A stretch of 64,000 bases of DNA from Azorinus chamasolen (taxonomy: Eukaryota; Mollusca; Bivalvia; Cardiida; Solecurtidae): the NCBI GenBank assembly GCA_963576725.1, contig OY755240.1, positions 56,420,633 to 56,484,632 on the forward strand, given 5' to 3'. Shown here in pieces: positions 59,501 to 63,947 of this stretch (position 1 is the stretch's first letter; each line of letters begins with the position of its first letter). The translations under genes were made by a program, and so were the position numbers. A model generated the notes under the pieces. That model saw only the letters and a program-made list of their open reading frames with translations, was not told where the DNA came from and did not search any database.

Positions 59501-61086
59501 ACTATTAACCCATTCCCACATATTGACGACTTTTGATGCCTCTGTAAAAGTCACTGTGTGAAACCATTGTGATAAATAGAGCATTTGCTCCTATAGGAGC
59601 AAATGCTCTATTTATCACAATGGTTTCAAATTACAAAATTCTAAGTTTCCTTTTCTCTAGTTAATGCTCCTTTCGGTAGATTTATTCAAAGAGGTTGGAT
59701 CTGAAAATAGCCTATGAGGTAAAGGGTTAAAACTAAATGCATATCTCTAGAGATGTCTTTGAAATCGAAAGTTCATACATATCTTGTCCATCGGTACAGC
59801 TCCATACTCGCATGAAGAAAGTGCTACATGATCTACAGGAGGAGAAGACTATGAATAAATGTCTACTGGAGAACCAGGCCATCTGGCAAAAGCGTGTCAG
59901 TACCTTAGAGGGACAGATAAAAGATTTCACCGTTCAAAAAGACAAGGTATAACCGTATTTTACAGAGATCCAGAACGGAAATGCATTGAGGGAATTACGA
60001 TCTCTGAATATTTTTGTGTCACTCCTTTTAACCCTTTACTCCATTAATACGCTTTTCTACACCTTTTTGCAAACAGTGTAGACCCAGATCAGACCTATAT
60101 ACATATCAAAATACTATTTGAGATGATGAATATGCAGAGAGCGGAGATTAACTCATAAATATGCATGGCGCAAAGGGTTAACAGTGTGACCCTTAGGGAT
60201 CACTTCTCCTTAATATGTCCATCTTTGTGCCTCTCTGCCAGATTTTTTTCATCACACTTATGCAGGAATGTAAGACACATGTTCCTACCACTCTAATTTA
60301 ACCCTTTTCCTGTTGCATATTCATGTAAGAAATATTATCATGAATATTGATTTGCTGAATTTTTATAATGGGATATATATGTAAAGGATGTTTTGGTTCT
60401 GGTAAAAAACTGTAGAAACAGATCTACTCTAATTTCATAAGCAAACAGATCTATGTCTTCTCTGTATGCAAAGGTATGAAAAAGCATTTGTATAAACTTT
60501 TATTCCATAAATAAATACGCCTTCCAATGCCTTTCTACACCTTTGCAAACATGAGTAGACCCAGATCAGGGTATAAAACTTATAAAACTTTTAGTTGAAT
60601 CTGAGAACGTTCTCAAGCTTTTGATTGGTCAGATTTGAGCCTTTGGCTCAAATCTGACCAATCAAAAGCTTGAGAACTCAAATCTGACCAATCAAAAGCT
60701 TGAGAACGAAACTCAGACTCAACTAAAAGCTTTATAAGCATGGACACAGATGGCTCCTATACAGTAGAACAGATGAGCGTTGGCACACTAATAAGATACT
60801 GTACTCTTGTTTTATCATACATTCATTCAATATCATGATTTACAATATTGATAAGATGTAGGACAGTTGTGCAATAAAGGGCTAAAAGGAAATTATTGTA
60901 TTTTTTTTTCAGGAATTGAATGAGTTACGGGAACAGCTTCGAGATGTCATGTTTTATGTGGAGGCCCAGCAGAAACTGCAAAAGACAGATGGGGTCACAC
61001 AAGAGGAGCTACAAGAGGGGCAGGTTATAGTAGGGGCCACAGGGACTTCACCACAACACAGACGTACAAGAAAGAAACCAAGATGA
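35427..61086 (+). CDS. BRAP: BRCA1-associated protein, RING-H2/UBP-finger E3 ligase, whole gene
   Basis: Fifteen coding exons, all GT-AG, join in frame to 1872 nt (623 residues; human BRAP has 592). The family is a cytoplasmic ubiquitin ligase that binds nuclear localisation signals and restrains Ras-MAPK scaffolding through KSR. Seen: a short N-terminal [11 protein letters not shown] resembling the vertebrate start; a diverged acidic linker; a BRAP2 domain (about 165-285) with [19 protein letters not shown] and FNSIESDV; a RING-H2 with C306, C309, C325, H327, H330, C333, C342, C345; a UBP-type zinc finger (about 346-430) with [15 protein letters not shown] and [17 protein letters not shown]; a coiled coil (about 445-585) with QLESQR and EEKTMNKCL; a conserved EQLRDVMFY tail and a basic C-terminus RRTRKKPR. 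An in-frame TAA two codons before the ATG fixes the start. A possible poly(A) signal AATAAA lies at 62074. Confidence 0.96.
35880..36000 (-). repeat. tRNA-derived SINE fragment
   Basis: Reading the minus strand: A-box TAGCTCAGTGG (35990-35980) and a perfect B-box GGTTCGAGTCC (about 35947-35937), as in a tRNA. The body continues leftward without tRNA pairing. It lies in BRAP intron 1. Confidence 0.75.
36001..36207. repeat. SINE-related fragments
   Basis: ATTTCCCACAAGTCACTTGT resembles the tail of the SINE at 36208-36425. GGATAACTGGTGAAAATATC resembles sequence beside the minus-strand SINE. Confidence 0.45.
36208..36425 (+). repeat. tRNA-derived SINE with a conserved core
   Basis: A-box TGGCCGAGTGG (36220-36230) and B-box-like GGGTTTGAATCCC (36273-36285) form a Leu/Ser-like tRNA head. 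They are followed by GAGGAAGCCTTCCAGTTGGC and GTAGGTCGATGGTTCTACC, which resemble the core shared by bivalve and other metazoan SINEs. Confidence 0.78.
36430..37090. repeat. B- and C-type MITE copies in BRAP intron 1
   Basis: A B-like copy at 36430-36658 ends GAGGGAAAGGATTAA. A C-type copy at 36832-37085 ends ATTCATGGAGTGAAGTG. Confidence 0.65.
37299..37472 (+). CDS. BRAP: BRAP exon 2
   Basis: Acceptor TTTTATTTCATTTTCAG, donor GTATAC, phase 1 at both ends. Encodes 58 codons of linker containing [13 protein letters not shown] and [13 protein letters not shown]. Joins exon 1 and exon 3 in frame but is not clearly similar to vertebrate BRAP. Confidence 0.82.
37620..37955. repeat. C-type MITE copy with a second partial copy
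   Basis: Reversed C-type body at 37733-37955 (hairpin CATATGGCTTC-TACA-GGAGCTGTCTG) preceded by the right half of another C-type copy. Confidence 0.6.
38050..38256. repeat. D-type MITE with duplicated hairpin segment
   Basis: TTCTAAAGAGTGGTCGCAGT occurs twice in tandem in the right arm. Inserted in a different hairpin family (GATGAGACACTGA / TCAGTGTCTCATT flanks). Confidence 0.75.
38728..40530. mobile_element. Inner inserted element (TGCCCCCAAAG type) with tandem array
   Basis: TGCCCCCAAAG at 38728 is inverted as CTTTGGGGGCA at 40494-40504. Then comes ATTTGTCACCCGTGACGACC. Contains a GTGGGTGGGTGTG microsatellite (38770-38840) and the array at 38840-40270. Confidence 0.72.
38840..40270. repeat. 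Tandem array with AGGTCA half-sites, about nine units
   Basis: The ~150 bp units carry TTGTCCGGAGCATATCTCC, ATTCCAAATTTGGTGTGTGA, GATGGCGGAGTGTCGCGTAC and GACCTTGACCTTGACCTTTG. Some units pair into ~300 bp higher-order repeats. Long open frames across it (214-216 codons) only translate the repeat. Confidence 0.88.
40705..41023 (+). CDS. BRAP: BRAP exon 3
   Basis: Acceptor TTCCATTTCAG, donor GTAAGT after GAT-CA (phase 2). Acidic low-complexity linker, then [20 protein letters not shown], the start of the BRAP2 domain. An A-type MITE ends 48 bp upstream. Confidence 0.95.
41092..41302. mobile_element. A-type foldback MITE, right end lost
   Basis: TTAACCCTTTCCCTCATAAA with the A-type hairpin. 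Breaks off after GGTTGGGTCTAAAAATTA. Confidence 0.8.
41330..41597. other. BRAP intron 3 stretch with fragment of another repeat
   Basis: CACCTGCCGAGAGGCAGTGT and GTCCGTCACACAGCAGGTGG suggest a decayed element. Nothing coding. Confidence 0.35.
41598..41960. repeat. C-type MITE hosting a D-type insertion
   Basis: TTAACCCTTTACCTGAT is interrupted, then GATAGAGACACATGTTTACA continues into a shortened C-type hairpin. Confidence 0.72.
41615..41807. mobile_element. D-type foldback MITE (193 bp), nested
   Basis: CAGAGGTCCAGATAAG to CTGTAGCTCTG, same length as the copy at 19717. CCTGAT is duplicated at 41609-41614 and 41808-41813. Near-perfect hairpin around CGTCTC-TTCG-AGACG. Confidence 0.88.
42013..42230. 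mobile_element. A-type foldback MITE
   Basis: TTAACCCATTCCCTCATATT to CTATGAGGGAATGTGTTA; hairpin centre GTGCTCC-ATA-GGAACAAAT. Confidence 0.82.
42340..42429. repeat. Isolated hairpin, 32 bp arms
   Basis: GGCAAGGTGTACGGGCTGG pairs with CCAGCCCGTACACCCTGCC across a ~26 bp loop. A related GTACACCCTGGCAG occurs at about 42834, so it may be one end of a larger element ending near 42860. Confidence 0.7.
42431..43082. other. BRAP intron 3, mostly unique
   Basis: AT-rich with no MITE of the main families and no gene seen. ATGACGTCATC-like sites near 42540 may be chance. Confidence 0.35.
43083..43309. mobile_element. A-type foldback MITE
   Basis: CCCATACCCTCATGCTGGC to CCTATAATGTAATTGTTTA; hairpin GCTCC-TAT-GGAGC with one T-for-A change in an arm. 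Confidence 0.8.
43435..43669. mobile_element. B-type foldback MITE
   Basis: TTAACCCTTCCCTGTTCTAT to GGGGGAAAGGGTAAA. Perfect CGGCTCC-TATA-GGAGCCG centre. Confidence 0.84.
43923..44033 (+). CDS. BRAP: BRAP exon 4
   Basis: Acceptor TTGATTTTTCAG, donor GTAAGT (phase 2). Encodes [20 protein letters not shown] and [13 protein letters not shown] of the BRAP2 domain. Confidence 0.95.
44138..44327. mobile_element. A-type MITE lacking its left hairpin arm
   Basis: TTAA edges intact. GTGAAAACTCC-TATA-GGAGCAAATGC shows a clean deletion of one arm. Confidence 0.85.
44435..44948. mobile_element. A-type MITE with internal duplication, hosting a B-type MITE
   Basis: TTAACCCATTCCCTCATATT to CGAGGTAATGGGTTAA. 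The left arm region is partly duplicated (AAAGTCAC twice), and the right arm is interrupted at 44581. Confidence 0.85.
44585..44826. mobile_element. B-type MITE inserted at TTAA inside an A-type MITE
   Basis: CCCTTTCCCAGCTC to GAGGGAAAGGG, with TTAA at 44581-44584 and 44827-44830. Removing one TTAA plus the insert restores the host arm CTCTATTTAACACAATGG. Confidence 0.93.
44996..45154. mobile_element. C-type MITE, hairpin collapsed
   Basis: TTAACCCTTCCCTCATATAA to CAACAGGGAAAGGGTTAA; 159 bp, with CTCC-TGTA-GG left of the hairpin. Confidence 0.75.
45430..45590. mobile_element. E-type (pogo/Tc1-like) MITE, hairpin lost
   Basis: TACAGTAGAACCCCTCTAAT and ATTAGAGGGGTCTTACTGTA ends; GCAGGTGGTTGC then TGCATTAAGC without the central palindrome. 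Confidence 0.83.
45883..45961 (+). CDS. BRAP: BRAP exon 5
   Basis: Acceptor CCCTTTTCAG, donor GTAAAG, ends in phase 0. Encodes [20 protein letters not shown] and VKFRTQ. Confidence 0.96.
45970..46331. repeat. A-type/B-type chimera starting beside the exon 5 donor
   Basis: An A-type from AACCATAAATACGCC to GGTAGATT switches at about 46146 into the second half of a B-type, ending GAAGGAAAGGGTTAA. CAATACTAC(A/G)CAATTCTAA is shared at the switch. Confidence 0.72.
46620..47091. mobile_element. C-type MITE hosting an A-type MITE
   Basis: TTAACCCTTTACTCCATAGA to ATTCATGGAGTAAAGGGTTAA. Host sequence ATCTAATTAA continues after the insert as TTAATATCCATAATGTCATT. Confidence 0.9.
46816..47035. mobile_element. 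A-type MITE inserted at TTAA inside a C-type MITE
   Basis: CCCATTCCTTCATAGGC to GGAGGAGAGTG, with TTAA at 46812-46815 and 47036-47039. Hairpin centred GCTCC-TTAT-GGAGC. Confidence 0.92.
47229..47342 (+). CDS. BRAP: BRAP exon 6
   Basis: 38 codons in phase 0: [20 protein letters not shown] and [12 protein letters not shown], the end of the BRAP2 domain. Donor GTAACT. Confidence 0.96.
47395..47895. repeat. A-type left half truncated by a TTTTAGCTCGACT-type element
   Basis: A-type sequence to GAGAAAAGGA (about 47477), then TTTTAGCTCGACTATGCGAA and GCCCCGGCGTCGGCATCCGC. Two ~163 bp direct repeats follow (AAGGTTTTTGTTAAAGTCCA, GTAGACAAGAGTACATAACN with N variable). The host right half is not recovered. 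Confidence 0.72.
48025..48090 (+). CDS. BRAP: BRAP exon 7
   Basis: 22 codons: [20 protein letters not shown] and RM, the first RING cysteine pair (C306, C309). Donor GTGAGT. Confidence 0.96.
48175..48305. repeat. E-type MITE, right part lost
   Basis: TACAGTAAAACCCCTCTAAA, hairpin AAGCTCC-TGCA-GGAGCTT. Confidence 0.7.
48448..48697. mobile_element. B-type TTAA foldback MITE (250 bp), well preserved
   Basis: TTAACTCTTTCCCTGTTCTA to ATGAGGGAAAGGGTTAA. Long perfect hairpin through GACGGCTCC-TCTA-GGAGCCGTC and AGCAAACAGAGCAGACCC. Confidence 0.9.
48734..49312. mobile_element. C-type MITE hosting a TA-flanked foldback element
   Basis: TTAACCCTTTACTTCATACA to TGAAAGAGTTAA. The host reads GATATA | ATATAGATATGATTC across the insertion. 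Confidence 0.86.
48851..49169. mobile_element. pogo/Tc1-like foldback MITE (319 bp), nested
   Basis: CAGTTGAACTTCGATA at left and TATCGAAGTTCAAATG at right, flanked by TA (48849-48850, 49170-49171). Internal hairpin GTCTAAAGTAATACTGAAAG around GCTCC-CACA-GGAGC. Confidence 0.9.
49421..49628. mobile_element. E-type foldback MITE, near-complete
   Basis: ACAGTAAAACCCTGCTAATG and TTAGAGGGGTTTTACTGTA. Hairpin GCAGGACGAAAGTTATTCAG around AAAGCTCC-TATA-GGAGCTTT. Confidence 0.86.
49706..49788 (+). CDS. BRAP: BRAP exon 8
   Basis: Acceptor CAACATTTCAG, donor GTAAGT (phase 2). Encodes [20 protein letters not shown] and LDKWGDT, with RING residues C325, H327, H330, C333. Confidence 0.96.
49814..50058. 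mobile_element. C-type TTAA MITE, 25 bp after exon 8
   Basis: TTAACCCTTTCCTCCATATA to ATTCATGGAGTAAAGGGTTAA; hairpin partly collapsed at CTCC-TATAGTATGATC. Confidence 0.83.
50150..50616. mobile_element. TTAA-flanked TIR element, different family (467 bp)
   Basis: TTAAAGGGGAAGTCCCTACA at left is inverted as TGTAGGGACTTCCTCTTTAA at right, one mismatch. The interior is not palindromic and has no ORF. Confidence 0.83.
50666..50896. mobile_element. A-type foldback MITE
   Basis: CCCTTTCCTCCATAAATACG to TTGAGGAATGGGTTAA. Hairpin GCTCC-TAGA-GGAGC with arms of about 32 bp. Confidence 0.86.
50897..51481. other. BRAP intron 8, repeat fragments
   Basis: A GATCAAGC...GCATCTCATTTGGATTC core (about 51045-51140) and a C-type left end at 51178-51240. 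Nothing else. Confidence 0.45.
51482..51557 (+). CDS. BRAP: BRAP exon 9
   Basis: One base completes Ser341, then [20 protein letters not shown] and CGSKE: last RING cysteines (C342, C345) and first cysteines of the UBP finger. Donor GTAACA. Confidence 0.96.
51560..52450. repeat. BRAP intron 9 fragments
   Basis: A C-type right end lies at 51690-51772. A decayed unit of the 38.8-40.3 kb array lies at 52100-52220 (GTGTAAGTTCATCTTGGGA, GACCTTGACTGTGACCT). A D-type remnant lies at 52330-52450. Confidence 0.55.
52451..53409. mobile_element. ~0.96 kb TIR transposon, pogo/Tc1-like ends
   Basis: TACACTGGAGATCCGTTATA at left and GTAATGGGTCTCCGGTGTA at right. Subterminal ACGCGGACC and GTCCGGGG-type motifs are also inverted. 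TA at each edge. No transposase recognised. Confidence 0.83.
53412..53664. mobile_element. C-type MITE, reversed
   Basis: TAGCCCTTTACTCCATGAAT to GGAGTGAAGGGTAA. Hairpin CAGATCC-TATA-GGAGCCGTCTG. Confidence 0.78.
53717..53784 (+). CDS. BRAP: BRAP exon 10
   Basis: Acceptor CTCTTTCAG, donor GTAGGT (phase 2). Encodes [20 protein letters not shown] and AY of the UBP zinc finger. Confidence 0.96.
53832..54033. mobile_element. B-type TTAA MITE, hairpin reduced
   Basis: TTAACCCTTTCCCTTTTGAA to ATCGGGTAAATTGTTAA; one hairpin arm mostly absent. Confidence 0.75.
54148..54727. mobile_element. ~580 bp element with ~110 bp imperfect inverted ends
   Basis: ACTGTCCATTTCAATTTA and TAAATTGAAATGGACAGT at the tips, then TTTGTCACTGAATTT and its complement. 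CATCGTTTTTCAGGAACTC is matched by GAGTTCCTGAAAAACGATG further in. No ORF. Confidence 0.84.
54744..55177. repeat. Two abutting B-type MITE copies in opposite orientation
   Basis: The first is TTAACCCTTTCCCTGTTTAA to GGAAAGAGTAAA (54744-54963). The second is ACGTGTTTTCACACATTTG to AACAGGGAAATGGTTAA (to 55177). Confidence 0.75.
55313..55493 (+). CDS. BRAP: BRAP exon 11
   Basis: Acceptor TTCATTTGACAG, donor GTAGGC, ends phase 0. Encodes [30 protein letters not shown] and a linker to the coiled coil. Confidence 0.97.
55543..55718. repeat. D-type foldback MITE, opposite orientation
   Basis: CAGAGCAACAGATAAATGTG to TACGCATCTTATCTTGACC. Hairpin around TGTCTA-TTCG-AGAGGA. Confidence 0.8.
55822..56006. 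mobile_element. A-type MITE with central hairpin deleted (185 bp)
   Basis: Both TTAA edges and flanks are intact, but the palindrome is reduced to GAAACCGTGGTTTC followed by a repeated ATGGTTTCAAA. Confidence 0.88.
56010..56375. repeat. C-type fragment and B-type MITE
   Basis: C-type left half to 56125. B-type from CCCTTTCCCTGTTCTATG (56134) to GAGGGAAAGGGG (56368) with one hairpin arm shortened. Confidence 0.7.
56530..56619 (+). CDS. BRAP: BRAP exon 12
   Basis: 30 codons in phase 0: [20 protein letters not shown] and [10 protein letters not shown], start of the coiled coil. Donor GTATAC. Confidence 0.96.
56629..56857. mobile_element. A-type TTAA foldback MITE (229 bp) abutting the exon 12 donor
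   Basis: The first TTAA lies at intron position 10. Near-perfect hairpin with GCTCC-TATA-GGAGC centre. Confidence 0.9.
56858..57256. repeat. C-type MITE with half a D-type insertion
   Basis: C-type core and AATAAATATTCATGATG, then CAGAGCTACAGATAAAGATA to the D-type hairpin start (57040-57135). Ends GGAAAGGGTTAA. Confidence 0.62.
57328..57556. mobile_element. A-type TTAA foldback MITE (229 bp)
   Basis: TTAACCCATTCCTCCATAGG to GGAAGAAAGGGTTAA. Hairpin GCTCC-TAT-GGAGC. Confidence 0.88.
57977..58090 (+). CDS. BRAP: BRAP exon 13
   Basis: 38 codons: [20 protein letters not shown] and [18 protein letters not shown], heptad-like coiled coil. Donor GTAAGT. Confidence 0.94.
58099..58278. repeat. E-type MITE, hairpin shortened
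   Basis: GTAAAAACGCTCTAAACC to GTTTAGAGAGGTGTTACTGTA. Only one arm of the hairpin is kept. Confidence 0.7.
58412..58660. mobile_element. C-type TTAA foldback MITE (249 bp)
   Basis: Full-length copy, TTAACCCTTTACTAAGTAAA to ATTCATGGAGTAAAGGGTTAA. Hairpin GATGGCTCC-TGTT-GGATCCATC. Confidence 0.88.
58661..59215. repeat. BRAP intron 13 fragments
   Basis: Cores at 58880-58990 and a C-type copy at about 59033-59215, the latter interrupted by the B-type MITE that follows. Confidence 0.5.
59216..59458. mobile_element. B-type TTAA foldback MITE (243 bp), probably nested in C-type
   Basis: TTAA at both edges. Left host ATTCAGCTAATTAA and right TTAATATCCATAC match the C-type junction AATTAATATTCAT. 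Hairpin GACGGCTCC-TAGA-GGAGCCGTC. Confidence 0.86.
59505..59730. mobile_element. A-type TTAA foldback MITE (226 bp)
   Basis: TTAACCCATTCCCACATATT to CTATGAGGTAAAGGGTTAA. Near-perfect hairpin, GCTCC-TATA-GGAGC centre. Confidence 0.89.
59800..59946 (+). CDS. BRAP: BRAP exon 14
   Basis: 49 codons in phase 0 after acceptor CATCGGTACAG. Encodes [20 protein letters not shown], then [10 protein letters not shown]; EExxMNKCL is conserved with vertebrate BRAP. Donor GTATAA. Confidence 0.96.
60029..60181. mobile_element. C-type MITE, hairpin collapsed
   Basis: TTAACCCTTTACTCCATTAA to GGCGCAAAGGGTTAA, about 153 bp. Confidence 0.72.
60299..60890. repeat. B-type and C-type copies, the latter hosting a foldback element
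   Basis: B-type copy at 60299-60495 with a collapsed hairpin. C-type sequence around 60500-60578 and 60740-60885. Confidence 0.6.
60579..60739. repeat. Foldback element with partly duplicated arm (161 bp)
   Basis: Ends CTTATAAAACTTTTAGTTGA and TCAACTAAAAGCTTTATAAG. Inner arms AAGCTTTTGATTGGTCAGAT / ATCTGACCAATCAAAAGCTT around GAGCC-TTT-GGCTC. The right arm segment AAATCTGACCAATCAAAAGC is repeated. Confidence 0.87.
60913..61086 (+). CDS. BRAP: BRAP exon 15 (terminal)
   Basis: 57 codons and TGA after a T-rich acceptor. Encodes [30 protein letters not shown] and a basic tail RRTRKKPR. Confidence 0.97.
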   Translation, partial: ELNELREQLRDVMFYVEAQQKLQKTDGVTQEELQEGQVIVGATGTSPQHRRTRKKPR

Positions 61087-61264
61087 AATTGTTGATGTAC
61101 TACTGGCGCTAATATAACTATTTAAACCTTTTACAAGAACTTTCAAGCCGTGGTAAAAGTTGAGAAAGCAAGGAAATTACTTAAGCTTTTGTTAACTCTG
61201 ATTTCAACTGGTTCTCAAGGGTCACTTCCTTCTTAGCGAATAGCATGCTAAGTGTTTTTGTCTT
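61087..61264 (+). other. BRAP: BRAP proximal 3' UTR
   Basis: Unique sequence after the stop codon, followed by MITEs. The first clear AATAAA is at 62074, so the UTR may run through them. The 3' end is not established. Confidence 0.4.
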
Positions 61265-61490
61265 TAACCCTTTACTCCATGAATATGCATTTTAATACCA
61301 TAGCAGAATATACCCTGATTAGACAGGTCCTGTAGAAGCCATTTGATCAGGGTCTGCTCTGTTTGCTTATTGAATAATACAGATATGATTCTACAGTTTC
61401 TGCCATGGTCAAAAGTACCTGTGCCATTATAGAAATTCAGCTAATTACTATTCATGGTGTTGTTTATTCATAGAGTAAAGGGTCAATACA
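61265..61490. repeat. C-type MITE
   Basis: TTAACCCTTTACTCCATGAA to ATAGAGTAAAGGGTCAA; left part of the hairpin shortened. Confidence 0.72.
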
Positions 61491-61545
61491 TACAACCTAC
61501 TTCAGTTTTTCAAGTCAATTAATTTTTCCTTCCATTTAATTTCAT

Positions 61546-61785
61546 AACCCTTTACTCCATAGACATTCATGTAAGAAATTATGACAAAATGAATATTAAT
61601 TAGTTTAATTGTTATAATAGCACATGGACACTGGAAATGTTGGCAATGGCGCAAACTAGAATATCTATATTATATCATAAGCAAACAGAGCAGACCCTGA
61701 TCAGACAGTTCCTACATGAGCTGTCTGATCAGGGTCTGCTCTGTTTACAAATGCGAGAAAGGTATATTTATGGAGTAAAAGGTTA
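61546..61785. mobile_element. C-type MITE, reversed
   Basis: AACCCTTTACTCCATAGAC to TGGAGTAAAAGGTTAA. Hairpin CAGACAGTTCC-TACA-TGAGCTGTCTG. Confidence 0.8.
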
Positions 61786-61854
61786 AATACTATGAATATG
61801 TCAAACACTCCAGATAAGATGCATAGTTAGTTGGGGTCTGTTTGCATAGGATAC

Positions 61855-62040
61855 AGAGACCAAGATAAGATGCGTAAATTCAAACATTTTCAAGAATAGC
61901 TCCTTTATTTCTCCACCAAATGTTATTGTGACTACGATTTAGAAATGTCTCTTCGAGCCGTTTCTACAGAGTGGTCACAACATACATAGGGTTTGGTGGA
62001 AGAATGACGATTTAATATACACATTTCTGCTTCTCTGAGG
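61855..62040. repeat. D-type foldback MITE, diverged
   Basis: CCAAGATAAGATGCGTAAAT, CTCCTTTATTTCTCCACCAA, hairpin centre GTCTC-TTCG-AGCC. Confidence 0.72.
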
Positions 62041-62159
62041 GTTATCGTGAATTCACTCCAAGTGTGCATTGTCAATAAATACAAACATAGAAATGGAGAA
62101 TATTCTTTACAATTAAAAATTAAACAATGTGTCGGTCAAATAATAAATTTCAGTACCCT

Positions 62160-62667
62160 AAAAATGTTATGAGATATTCATGTGAATGGATAAAAAGGAA
62201 GGTAGTGAGATATACACTAGAATGGCGGAAACTGTAGAATGTGATCTATACTATTTCGTAAGCAAACACAGCAGACCCAGATCAGATGGCTCCTTACTCT
62301 GTTTGCAAAGACATAGAAAGGCCTATTTATGGAGCAAAGGGTTATGTAGGTCATTAGATAATGCACTTGAATGGAAAATAAGGTCTTGAGATATACACAA
62401 GAATGGATAAAAAGGTCATGATATTAAATGAAAAAACAACTGTAAAGAAACCTGGCAAAAAGTGATTATCATTGATTGTAATGGAAATAAATCTTTATAC
62501 ATGTATTCGACTGTTGTGAATTTTTTAAAGAAATCTATGTTCAGATCATGTGATAGTGTATGAGTTTTTTGTTTGATTGAGCGTTAATTATGAGACATGC
62601 AATTATAATGTCAGTTTATGGAAAATTATTAAACCTTTGCCTGCTGAGTAATTGCTAAAGTTCTCAT
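62160..62667. repeat. C-type fragment, otherwise unique
   Basis: C-type right half at 62220-62345 ending GGAGCAAAGGGTTA. The remainder to 62667 shows nothing recognisable. Confidence 0.5.
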
Positions 62668-62912
62668 TAACCTTCTCCGTGTTCAATATTCATGTATTAA
62701 GAAATAATGACGCCATGAATATTTATATGTTGAATTTTTTAATGTGAACTTTTCAAGTAAAAATTTTGCTTTGACAAAAACTGTCGAATCAGATTTATTT
62801 CATGTCAAAAGCAAACAGATTAGACCCTGATCAGACAGCTCCTATAGGAGCCGTCTGATCTGAGTCTACTTGGTTTGCAAATGCGTGAAAAGGCATTAAT
62901 ACAATCGGAGTG
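62668..62912. mobile_element. B-type foldback MITE, diverged right end
   Basis: TTAACCTTCTCCGTGTTCAA at left. Hairpin CAGACAGCTCC-TATA-GGAGCCGTCTG. The right end is lost near ATGCGTGAAAAGGCATTAAT. Confidence 0.75.
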
Positions 62913-63947
62913 TCAAACAGTTTGGATCTGGATCAGACACAGAGTGGCAAACTGTTTGAAAAGGTAATAACCACAGATTTGCCACTAGCCTGCAAAGACT
63001 TATAAAGCTTCAAGTTTTTCAAGTTATCCTTTACTCCATAAATATGTCATAACGTCAATGTCCATGTAAGAAATCATGATTATAAGCAAACAGAGCAGGC
63101 CCTGATCAGATGACTCCTACATCTGGGTCTACACTGTTTGCAATTGCATGAAGAAGCGTTTTTATGATGGAAAGCATTAACGCCTTTGCAATACAGCAGA
63201 CTCAGATCAGACAGCTCCTACAGGAGCCGTCTGATCTGGGTCTGCTCTGTTTGATTATAGCATTAAAAAGATCTGTTTCTTCAGTTTCTGTCATGACCAA
63301 AATGTGCCATTATAAAAATGAATCCAATTAATATTCATTACACCATTATTTCATGGAGTAAAGGGGTATATTAAACAAAGTACTTTATAGTAGAAGAGTT
63401 TATACTTACAAATAAATTGCGCTTTATTTACCCTAATTGTTCAGACAAACAAATGCTAGGCAGTGGATCAGACACAGACAAAACTGTCTCTGTAGGAGGC
63501 AGTTTGATCGGAGTCGGCACTATGGAATTATGTAGATCTGATTCTACAGTTTCTGCCATGGCCACAAGATCCTGTTTTCATATGTCATTTCAAAAATTCG
63601 GCTAAAAGATAGTCATGATGTCATTATTTCTTACATAACATTCATGGGAGAAAGGGATAAAGTAATGAAAATGGTTCTGGATTGATTTAGTCAGCTTTAC
63701 AGCTGTTTGAAGATGGGAGATTTGATGTCTGTATATAAAGGGTAAATATGTTTAATAGTGCAAATTGCACAGAAATTATTTATTTAGCACAGTTATTGGA
63801 TTTTCATTGTATTGTACATAAATGTGAAGATCTGAAGTTGTTGTTGTTAGTTAGGTAATGTTATTGAAATTTTGATATTGCTTGGATGACTAGAATCCTT
63901 TATGAATATCCATGTAAGAAATGATGATTGTATGAATATTAATTATC
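62913..63947. repeat. C-type copies and cores
   Basis: Core at 63025-63182, C-type at about 63180-63370 (hairpin CAGACAGCTCC-TACA-GGAGCCGTCTG), and diverged C-type at about 63455-63660. From 63661 to 63947 nothing is recognised. Confidence 0.55.
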
